A DNA stretch of 64,000 bases from Paralichthys olivaceus (lineage: Eukaryota > Chordata > Actinopteri > Pleuronectiformes > Paralichthyidae): assembly GCF_024713975.1 (NCBI RefSeq), contig NC_091110.1:3969501-4033500 (forward strand), in the 5' to 3' direction. Positions 28,473-40,400 of the stretch are shown piece by piece; the first letter of the stretch is position 1, and every line of letters begins with the position of its first letter. Under the pieces are notes generated by a model. It was not told the origin of the DNA. It did no database searches and saw only the letters and a list, made by a program, of their open reading frames with translations. Made by a program: the position numbers and the translations under genes.

Positions 28473-31400
28473 TCAGACCCCGAGTTTGTTGGCCTGTGTC
28501 AGCACCACCTTGAGTACGGGCATGAATGCTGACGTCTCGCTGAAGTTGCTGTTGCTGACGATGTGGGTGTGGATGTTGAGGCCCTCCATGTAGGATCGGG
28601 ACTCTATAGTCCGGGCTATGTTATGTAGACCTCCTACGATGGCTGGAGAGAGCTGGAGAGAGGTAAAGCAGAAAGGGTCAGTGAAAAGTCAGCGCTTTTT
28701 AATTGTAAATAGTTCAATAATACTCATCGAAGTTGGAGAGATAGCAATGGAAGCCTAGACCACTGAGAGGCACTGCACAGATTTACTGTGAGAGATTATA
28801 CTTTTGTCTCATGGACAACTGCTCCAGGAGAGAGATGAATCCCTCAGACATTTCAGTGATGCCTTATCAACACTAATTAAAGAGTGTGTGTATGTTTGTA
28901 TGCGATTGTGTAAATTACATTACATTGATTTTAATGATTGAAATGTGTGTTATTTAATTAAGCTTGTAGCTAAATCTAGTACAGTGCTTCTTTTCTCTTT
29001 GTATGAGTTTTTTTCCCCGTACATGGTCCCCGACAAATAAACTGTCTCTGTGATGCTCAGCTCTGAAGAGCTCTCAACAATGATCCACATACTGACGATA
29101 ATTCCTATAATTCATGTGGGCCACCACATCTCTCTTAGTTTGTCTCTTAACTCAAGTGATGCATGTAAAATAATTAGATTCCGGATTCACAAAGCATATA
29201 AGTCTAAAGATGAGAAAGTCAGACTCTCTGTATATAACTTAGTAACTACTTGCGATTTTGATTCTACCTCAATGTGAAATCTACAAGAGAAAACTAATTA
29301 TTTCCTCTTGCATGAGGTTCATATATGGATTTAATTCAAATTTCTGTTTTTAAAATGTAACTGATTCATGTCAAAGTTTCTTGAATGTAAAGTGACCTTG
29401 GTTTCCAGGAAAGGAAAACCCACATTGATTCTGCATGTTTTTCTTATTGGTACTCACCGTCTGCTCTCTGAGTTTGTCATAAAGTGCTTCCAAACGTTTG
29501 TTGGCATCATCGAGCTTCCTCTTTGTTTGCTGTGAGAAGATAAAACAGAATAAAGTCAAACACTTAATGATCCACTTTGTTAGGGCAGAGATAAACTGTG
29601 TTGTTATCCTCGTCTGACAGACTCACAGGGTCGGTGGCTACAGCCAAGCACTTCTGGATGAGCCCCTCGAATGTGGTCTTCAGGACCATGTGCTCATCGG
29701 GGATCGGCTTCTTCATGATCTTTTCAGCAGGGATGGACCGCAGAGGCTGAAAAGGACGAAGAGAGTGTGAATGCTGCAAATCCACAGATAATGACATTTC
29801 AGCCGTTAATCAAAAATCTCTGAAGGAACTTTAAAAATGTATTTTATAAAAGATATAAACCAATATTGAATGAAAACAGAATGGATAGAAAAAATATATA
29901 CATTTACATGTAAACAGTAAATATAAACAATGGTAACTCCGTTAACTCTATGGATTTATAAAATATTTGTTGACGTCTGAACCATTTCTCTTGGCGTCAT
30001 GAAAACCTGGTGAGTTTGTAAAGGTCTCAACGTTACTATGTAAAGTACCTTGAGATGCTGTTTGTTGTGATTTGGCATTAAAACTGAAATGAATCATTGT
30101 GCTATGATAGAATACGAAACTCTATTCAAACTATGCAAGTAGAGACGTCATCAACTTGAGTCATTCATCTTCAGGTTTTAAAAATGTAGAACACAAAAAC
30201 TTTGGCTGAAGCATTTACCATGGAAACCCCTGAAAGAGAAGATGAGTCGTGTTGCCACAATTGGGAACTTTGTCTTTAATTGAGCAGCAAAAAACTGATT
30301 TGAGTGGTTGGGTGTTATAAGCTGTGTTGAAGTTTTCACCTATGAACAGTGTGACTGTAATCCTGAGGTTTTCAAACGTAAAGAGAGGCACAGAGGAACA
30401 GGCTACTGCAGACCGTATTAATAAAATGAATGTCAATGATAACAACCAATCAAGTATTGGTTATTCCTATTATATAAAACATTTTCTAAGCTGTAACGTT
30501 TGCATTCTGTGTACCTGAATAACATCTCCAGTAGGTGCTCCCGGTGCTCCCTCCATACTTGTCTTGGGCATTGCAGGGTTCATGGTTGTCGGGGGGAGCT
30601 GCTGCTGCTGCTGCTGATGATGATGATGCTGCTGCTGCTGCTGGTTCATTCCTGAGTAAGGGATCTGGGCGCCCTGTGGGCCCTGGACCATGGCCTGAGG
30701 GGCCCCAGAGGACCCCATCTGCGCCTGAGGATCAGCACCCAGCGGAGCCAGGATGGGAGCAGTGATGGGTGCAGGGGGAGTGTAGTTCTCTGGAACCTGC
30801 TGACAGATATAAATTACTGTACATGGAACATATGGCATCCACTATCTGTCTCTTTGTACAGCTTGGACACATACAGAGAAGAATAACAGTTAAAGAAATA
30901 CACTTCTATGACAGAATGCAGTTATATTTCATTTAGGAGACAAACCTTCTTCTTCTTTGTTGCTCTGCTCAGAGCAGGAGGGTCATTCCAGCCGTTCTGA
31001 GGCCCTAAAGAACAGAACCAAACAGAATCCTCATGATTCGCTCTCTCACTCTACCTGGTGCTAACATTAATCTGGTCATGAACATTGAAATTTAACATGA
31101 CACCAAATCTACTCCACACTTGATTGAAAGTGTGGATAATATTTGATTATGATTAACATCAAACCATTGCTAGATCAATGATTAAAGCAAATTTTGTGAT
31201 TCACATTAAGCAGTTAAATATTGATTTAAGAGAAGTTGGGACTTTTCACAAATGAATTAATGTTTATGTCTAGCAAGGTTCAGTGTGAAATATAATCATT
31301 GCACTGGTGACAACTTCTCTGTTGAGGGTCTACTGAGTCACACATCTCTAAGCTAACCTGAATCAGTCTTTAAGCATTTATTACTAGTCACAAGTTTCAT

Positions 31401-34400
31401 ACATATGCCAAATAGCTTCTTCTTATGTTCTGCATCCAGTTTACATAACATAAACCATGATGTTAAAATTCTAATTGTAGTCATTAAGTGTGGTCTATTT
31501 TTGCTTAGGTGCAGAACGCTGATGAGCTCTCATTGCAGTTCAGTGATCTCAGTGATGACCATCATCAATATTTATAATTATTTGATTATTTTAGACCTGA
31601 ATCATCCGGCTGAGGATTGAAGGATTATTAATAGTGTTGATTTTAAATGCTGCAGATAATTTTGAAGCAGCAAAAGTTTTAAAGTTAAAATCTGATTAAT
31701 TCATTCATTTCTGTTTGCACTCTCTTGTCCTCGTCATTATCTGCCTTCGTCACTGTCTGCAAACTGAATGCTGATGATTTCTAAAGAAACTGAGCAGTAA
31801 ATTGATTAGAATTGCATTAAGGTGAACTCACAGTCGTCCATCCAACATGCTAAAATATAAGATCTGAAGTCCTACACTTAAAAATAATAATTATATAAAA
31901 CAAGATGGTAATATTTTTAAATAATTGAATATTAAGTGGTAGTGATATTGCACAGGGATGTGCTCAGTTCTGTTGTTTATTTTAAATTAATAAAAAAAAT
32001 CGAATTTATCATAACATAATCTGATCAATTTAATTGATTATAATGAAACCCTGTTGAAGTCTATAACTATTTGTACGGCACTGGCACTGACTGGAGGAGA
32101 GCGATGACAGTGAGTGCAATCAGAGTCATGCAGACCTGTTCTCTGAGAGGCGGGGGTCCGCTCGGGGTCAGGGTCAAGCTCAAGCTGTGTACCTGAGACT
32201 CCGCTTGGTGGAGGAAGAGGCATGTATGACACAGGAGATCCTGGCCCGCCATGCTGGAAAGACGCTCCGGAGGACGGAGGAGCAGAGAAAGAGGAGGAGG
32301 AGGAGGAGGAAGAGGCGGCAGGGGGAAAGAAAGGAGGCTGTGAGGGTGGAGAGGAGGACAGGCAGTGGCTGATGGGAGGTTGTCCGGGATAGAACGGTTG
32401 TGCTGGCTGAGAGGGGACAGGCTGAGTGTACTGAGAGAGAAAGCCTGGGGGGTGAGGAGGAGGGGAGTAGGGCTCTGCAGGAGGAGGTGGAAGAGAGGCT
32501 TGAGAGGAGTTGTACTGTAGAGGCTGATAGACAGGCACCCCACCAGCTCCAGGTGGATACTGGCTGACCTGGGGGTAAGCTGAGGGTCACACAGGAAACA
32601 ACAGATGCTGTTATAATACTGTATCATGCAACAAGAAACATTCGATTAATACGAGTTACAGTGCATGCTACAAACTCTTTAGCTGGTAGGATACAAAAGA
32701 CTCAACAGGCAAAGAGATAAACATACTAAAAAAGTGATTTAACCAAGACGCTGTCATGTTCTGTTAGTGACTCACACTGAAACCTACAGCACAGCGAGGA
32801 TGAGATATTACAAACATTTTCCAAAAGGAAATGTTTGTCAGTGTTTTAAAGAGAGGAAAGTTTGTGTGCTGCTCATGTGCCACGCTCCTATAAATGTGCA
32901 GGTGGTTGTGAATTGTACACGATTGTAGATGGTTTAACTCCTCCTCCACTCAACTTGCCAACATAAGATTAGATGCAAAATAAATCCACGAGAGGTCGCT
33001 GCGTCGTTCCACTGAGAACAGGTTTGTGTTCTGTCCAAGCTCTCAAGAGGGGAACTCTATCACCGCATATACGCATATACGCAGATACGCACTGACATTT
33101 TCTCTCCGGAGGGGCTGCATGTGAAAACACAAATGGCTGAGTGAGACGCTCTGGACTTTATCAGGAGTTTCTCCAACCAGTCCCCTTGTAAAAACTCTGG
33201 GGAAAGCCCGAATGAGCCGTTCTAGAACACAGCAGGATATCCTGGATTCAATGCAAGCGAGTGGGTTTGTTGATGACGCAAAAATGAGAAATCAAACAAA
33301 AATAATACGAATGCTTTTCACTGTCTAAATGTGTCTGTGTCTCACTAGGTTAAAACTAATTGCTTGTCAATGACCCTGGTGCTATAGAGCGCATTCTTTG
33401 TCTTCAGTGGCCTGTAAAACACTTACGCTGGTACTGATGGGAGTACATGAAGGACGAGGCCGCAGGTGCAGCAAAAGCTGTGGAGGAGGCTGGCATCCCG
33501 TACATGGACTTTGGAGGCTCCGCCTTCAAAAAAACAAAGAAGAAAGAGATCTAAAAACCATTCTTCGCAATAAAGGAGAGAAAATTGGTCATTGAGCTCC
33601 GCAAGAGAGGTTGAAGGATCAGCTAGACAGTTTGCAAACAGGGTAGAACGTGTCTTAAATCTACCTCTTCTGCCTTTTGGTGAGTGAGACTCACTCACCT
33701 ATAAAGAAGTTCAAACATTTCACGATAGTCATATTTTGTTTGGTAGTGGGGAATGGCATGCATGTCAGGAGTGGTAGGCAGATTCACAGTGTGAAGAGTC
33801 ATGCAATAAACCACATTAATAATGGAGCAGCAGGAGAAACAAATGAGACTTAATGGAGTGCCTGCATCACAGGAGACAGAGGAAACAGCATCAACAGGAA
33901 GTGAGCTGGCAAAAGGGAAAGGCATTACCACAGACAGAGTGGCCACAGAGAAGTTTAGGATATCAGGCATTGGTCCTATTATTGAAAACAGTTTAGTAAT
34001 TCGCAGTTGTTAAGGTCGTCTGTATTTAAGAGGATCAGCAAAGGTGTCGAGCTGGATGGTCGGTCAGTGTTTGTACCTGTGGCTCTGAGGCGCTGCCTAC
34101 TTGAAGAGGAGGAGGGACATTGGGGAGGGCTGTGGGACTTTGATTACTCCAGGAGGTGACAGTGGAGGCAGCCCTCATCTGAAGCACACAAGAAAAACAC
34201 GGCACATACTAATGATGGCCGCGGCGCAAGGGGGGGGGGGGGGGGGGACACCAAACAAAAAAACAAACGCTACAGTGCACGAGCACTGGACTAGAGAGCA
34301 GGAGAGAGAAGACATAAGAGGAGCCAGGGTTCAAACGACAGGGATACTAAAAACCAAATTTGCACTTTATCAATTAAGTCTTTTTCACTTTTCACACAAT

Positions 34401-37400
34401 TATCATTAATATTTGTCAATCAGTGTGTAATTTAAACCCTGGCTAGAATGGAATTCCAGTCACTGAAATGACTGCAACACAATGGAAGACTGCAATGAGC
34501 ACTTCACCAGACAGACAGGTGGTTACTGAGCGTGGAGACGTGAGCACACTGTTGCAGGTTAATGAACACTAAACGTAAATCTGTGTGAGTCCTGATGTCT
34601 GATGTTTGAGTCTGATCATACAAACTCCCGGGGGCTGGATGTATAAACCATACGTACACACAAACGCCATGTTTGCCATTTCCTACACATACGCTGGTAT
34701 TCATAAAAGAGCAATGTGTGCACTTCACGCACACTACAGAGCAACAAACACATTTCTACTACAGATATCTGTAGGTGATATTACTGAGAGGGAGTGAAAG
34801 ACAGAATCTTATCATGATGCTGATCCTGTTCATTTTTTCCTATATCTTCAGCTTTCTGCAAAATGTCGATGACACATTTATAAACTTACTTGAAATCCTG
34901 TGTGCATTCTTAGTACCTTGCAGATGCAACACAACCTGTAAAACTTGTTTTTAATCGACAAGTCTTCAAGTTTGTATGTGTATGGATGTGTAGCTACAGA
35001 TGTGTTAAACATACAATATGTACATTAAAGAAATCTCCTCCTTTTGTTATAATCATTAGTGATGTCTTATTGTGGAAATGAGGCCTGTGTGTTTGCCCAC
35101 TTCCACAAAAAACCTTTTGTTTGTGTGGATTTATAAATCACAGGTAAAACAAATTTTTTTTATACATCTGGTCCCTAGTTTCAAAATTAAGTTCATGAAT
35201 AATAGAATTTCAAAAGGAAACAACTGTGAATAAATAAATAAAAATGTGGATCATTGTGTGAACACTTGTGTGGGACGATGGGAAACCGTTGGAACATACT
35301 GGCTGGAAATACTGCGGCTGGGAAGGTGCAGGCGCAGAGGCAGGTGTGAGCATCGGTACTGGAGCTGCACTAGTGGGCTGAGGCACCATGGTGGGCTGGA
35401 CCGGGGTAAAGGGTTGGCGTGGCAGCGCTGAGTTGTGTTGAGCCTGAGGGGTAGGTCGCTGAGACTGAGCTCTCTGGGTTTGTACAGGAGCTGCAGGAGC
35501 CACCGCCTGCTGCCCCAGAGCCCGACTGAGGCGGTCACGGAGCTGCTGTACGGCAACCTGCATGGACCAAACACGAGACAAAAAAAACTGTCTCTCATGA
35601 TTGTTTTCGGTAAAAATGTGAAATAGCAGCCAGCAGTCAAAACTGTTATGTTAAAACTAGTTATTTTCCCTTTGTGAGTATTGTCACCTAGTACATCATT
35701 CAGGTAATAATGGAACTGGTGACAGAAAGAAAAAGAATGATGTGTTCTGTCACATATGAAAAACATCAAGTGGCTTCAGTTGTAATTAGCTGTTTAACCC
35801 ATAAATATGTTCATAAACAAATCATTATTTTATTTTTTTATTTCATTCATGAATAATAAAAATGTCAACCAAAGTCACAGGAAAATTTGACACCTTACTG
35901 TACGATCACATGACATCTGATTCACCATCATCACAGAATCACAGATTTAAGCTTGTGTTTACAGTATCAGTGTGACCTCCTCTCATAACAGGCCGCAGCA
36001 CTGTTGTTTCATACCTGGTTGGTGTTGTCGGGCAGGTAGGTGATGGCGGTGGTCAGACTGCCCTGTGAGGCCAGCAGGTTGGCGTACTGGCTCATCTTCT
36101 CGGCCAATAGGATGCCAACAGCAGCGGGATCAGAGCGCTGGGTCTGTTCTACTGCACGACGCAGCACCACCACTTTCTCCACCAGGTCCTGGGTAATAGA
36201 AACAATACATTAGCGTAGCTGAAATAGAACATCCACTTTTTTGTGTCACTTTATTTGTTGCAACAGAAAAGGAACGAAAACACAAAATATGATGTATTAT
36301 CAACGTATGCTAACAAACCTGGAGAGAGAGGGGACAGTGTCCTTCCTGAGCTTTGGTCCAACAAGACACGAGTTTCTCCACGTTGCCGGCACAGATGTAG
36401 CACAGACAGGCCTGGGCTTGGAGTTGAGCGACCTCTGCCTCTTCCAGTCTGTCCCCAAGAAGGTCTGACAAACAGAGAAGCTCAGTTAGAAGGTAAAACA
36501 TACATGACTGAGAGACAACAAACAATCATCTGCATGAAAACTAACCACAGAGGGAAGAGAACTCCTCAGGCTGAGCGTAGGTCATGACGGCAGCTAGGGC
36601 CTCTTTCCAGTTCTGCAGGTCACACGTCTTCAGGATGTCATGCCAGTCTTTCATCACCACTGCACTGATCAGCTGCAGGACAAAAACACAGACACTGAAA
36701 ATAAACTCTCAACTCATAAAAAATAAATTTCCCCTACTGGTCATTACAAACCTTGGTTATCTTGCTGTGTGCTTTTGTAAAATATTTCTTCTGGGTTTTC
36801 TCCAAGAGTTCGGCCCCTCCTGCGATGGCGAGAATGATGCTGTCCGCCATCCGGTTGTCATGGAGACATAGGTCAACAGCTCCCTCAAAGTCTCCGGTCA
36901 GCAGAGCCTGCGTGATCAAGCCGTCTACATCTGGAAGGGAAACAAAAAGGTTTTAATATTTAACAGTTACCAAGTAATACAGTCACAGATTTAGTTTAAA
37001 AAAGACACACTGGCCTCTTTGAAAGAATAATTGTGGCTATTATATTGTCCACACACTCTAAACACTGAAAATCTTGTTACCTTGACTGATGCTGAGACTG
37101 ACTCCTTCTGCAGGAGTTGGAGCTGGGACCTCAGTGGCCTCCTGAACTGGAGCCAGAAATGGAGCGGGGACCTCAGCGGCCAACTCAACTGGAGCCAGAA
37201 ATGGAGCGGGGACCTCAGCGGCCAACTCAACTGGAGCCAGAAATGGAGCTGGGACCTCAGTGGCCAACTCAACTGGAGCCTGAACCGGAGCTGGGGTCTC
37301 AGCTGAAATGTGCTCCTCCTCCTCCTTCTCCTCCTCTTCCACTGATGCTGTCGTCTCCTGAAACAACAGAAAAACTTTAATTGATGTTTCATATTTATTT

Positions 37401-40400
37401 ATATGTATTCCTATCCTTTCCCCTTGTGCTACTGTATTGAACATTTTTCAAAGGCTATAGACTCTATGGTCATGCTAGATGCTCTGCCAGGCCTGTAACC
37501 TGATTTTTACAATTGTTGCATGTGTTAGCATTGATTGTAATTCATCATTAGGGGGAAATGTCTATATATATCAGATGGCATATATGAAAATGTAAAATGA
37601 TGACATTATACCTCATCTAAGGGGATCTCCTCTTCATCCATCTCCTCCCCCACCTCCTCCTTCTCTTCCTCAGCATCTCCTTGTGTGAGAACCTTTTCAA
37701 CATTTTCTTCTGGTTCATCAGTGAGAACATCTTCCTCTAAATCTTCTGCTGCTTCTGGTTTTACACCGTCTGCTTCAGGAGTGGCGTCCAGTTCAAATGT
37801 GGCAGCTGGCTGAGGGTTTGCTGCAGCGATCATGTCGAACACAGCCTCTGGAGTGTCTGCAGGCTGCATGAGGCTGAGGTCTGGTAAAGGCTGCAGGCTG
37901 ACTGGAGCAGGCACCTCCACCTGAAGAGGAGAAGTTTGAGGCTGAGACAAACACAGATATTTCATTAGACGTGTGGGAAGAAGTGCAGGGAGGTGCAGAT
38001 AAGTTACTTCTGAAATCCCTGGATACCAGCCCGGTTTTTACAAGGATATGTTTGCTACATGAGGCTAAAATGAACATGAAACTCAATTATGAAAAAGAAT
38101 TTTCAAGTGACGGATTTGTGCAGCAAGGTTAGAACAGGTTGGCACTCAGACAGAGTGGGGTCAGCTGGCTGAGATCTGACTTGGTTTCATTTTGTGGGTA
38201 ATTACAGCTCAGCGTCAGCTCTCTGGTCCACATTAAGATGATGAGATGGGGCTCTAGGTGGAGGCCATTTTTAGTTGATGAAATAAAATTAAGTTAAGCA
38301 ACAGGCCCAGGAAACCTCTAACAGAAGAAAGATGGTTGCTAACTCTGGTGTCTGTGCACATTATTCCAGCTTCCTCTGAGCAGTTTCAAAAAGTGAAGTG
38401 TTTGTAGAACTGAGACAAGGATTTCAGCTTTATAGATACTTGCGACACTTCCTCATTTAAAAACTGTAAGAAAGATACTTAACAGCAATTCAGTTATAAA
38501 TGTGCCTCCAATTACTGCTGATCGTACTCAGTCATTATTGTTGTACTGTCATGTGCTGATTTAGAAGCATCTCAATTAACTTGGAAGGGAAACTCTTCAG
38601 CTGCTAAATGCTCTGTGCCTGTCTGTGGATTGATGCTGAGCAGGTAGCGATGGCTGCAAGAAATTATGCTACGCCACTGATTCATATTTAGCCGATAGAG
38701 ATTTGTGGGTCTCTTCTTTTAATCAAACCGTTGGCTATAAAGCAAAAAAAATCTCTTTCCTAAAATGTCAAACTCTTCCTTTGAAATACCATATTGAAGT
38801 AACTGAACTAAAACAAAAAACTCACCTCCGGAGGATCAGCAGGTTTTTCCTCTAGTGCTGCTGAAATCTGACAACAAATGGACAGATTTGTCAGGAGACT
38901 GAAACACTTGATTAAAGAATGATAATATATATTTTGAACAAATACATATGAATACCATCATATTGGTTGAACAATAGTCAAGAAAACTTCTCACCTTTAG
39001 GGCTAACTCCTCTTTGTTGTAACCCAGAAGTTCCAGGAACTTGCTGCGGATATCATTTTCAAAATTAGCCTGAAAAAAGAAACCAGAGTTTCTGTTGAAA
39101 ACTACACTATACATTTCTTAATGGACTCTGATTTTCTTGGAGAGGATTCTCTCTGATTTTCATACCTTGAGGAAAGACCAAATTGTCTTTTCAAACTCAT
39201 TTTCAGCTGCATCGATCTTTCCCTGGCAGAAGTCCACGAAGCTGCCTGAGCTCAGAGTGGCCTGCAGCTGATCGGAGCGCTTCAGAAAGGCTCTTTCTGT
39301 AACCACCTGGCTGACATGTACAACGTGGGAAGTGGGCTGCTGCAGCTGCTGAGGGTTTGGCTTCGGGTTCTCCAAAGACACCAGCTTTCCACCGAACTGT
39401 GAGTAACCAGATAAAACCACAAGTGATTCAAATAGCAAAATACAAACAAAATTCAAAATGCTGATGTAAGGCAGAAGAAACAGGACTCACAGCAAACGAG
39501 GCCCCAACAGGTCTGCGGATCCATTTGGGTGGCTTCTTCAGGGGGTTTATTACAGCTGGAGGGGCAGTGGTCTGGGGCAGCTGCAGTGGAGGCAAAGTTT
39601 GTCCTGTCCCAAAAGGATCCATGTTCCCGAATGAGGTGCTTATCTGTAACAACATCAAGTTATAGTTTTATTTCTGTTTCTTTTCTAAGGTGAAGAAAGG
39701 TCATAGGTCACAATCCTGACCAGATCAAACAGCCTGATATATAGAATTAGCTTAAAGTCCAGATTATTTGGTTGGTCATGAGGTCTGATGGCACCACATC
39801 TACTAGATATATGACTAACAAAACAAAGTTATGTTCAGTGATAATGTGTGTTATCTCCTCTGAGAACCTTATAATTTTTAAAATGTTAAAATGGCTCCAC
39901 TGAAAAGGTTTTATTATACAAATCATCAAACACAAACTTCCTCTTCTTCATCTCAGTTTATAACATAACATTCACTCCTACCTGGTCAGCCTGTCTCTTG
40001 CTCTGCGCCTGGCTGCTGCCTCCCATGATGGAGTAGATGTCGATGTGTCCGCCGAAGCTGGCAGCCGACAGCACCGCAGGGTTCCTGGGGCACCACTGGA
40101 TGTCAAAGCACCACTGGCTGCTTGTGGGCAACTCGTACAGCACCTGCGTATTCAAGCAGGAGGTTTATTAAAGAGGACATCGGCAGAACAATCTTAGTGA
40201 AGCTGCATCAGTTACATCAATAACATCCTTTATGTATTAAAGACATTTGCAGTAAACTTTTACCTCTGCTGTGTTTGGATTCCAGCACAGGATCCTGTTG
40301 TCCTTCCCACAGCTCAGGAGCAGCTCGGGATCAGCCAAGCTCCAAGCGATGGATAGGACACCCCTGCACAAAAAGAACCAGGACTGTTACAACTATAAAA

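Noticed and set aside
32067-32627. 186- and 136-codon minus-strand frames in the Pro-rich sec31a exon
   Set aside because: Out-of-frame shadows of the same exon. The real frame joins in phase to both neighbours and matches SEC31A.
34300-34350. tRNA B-box-like GGTTCAAACG
   Set aside because: No A box at the right distance and no cloverleaf could be drawn.
37117-37380. Plus-strand frame with [15 protein letters not shown] repeats
   Set aside because: Antisense of the 42-bp coding repeat in sec31a.
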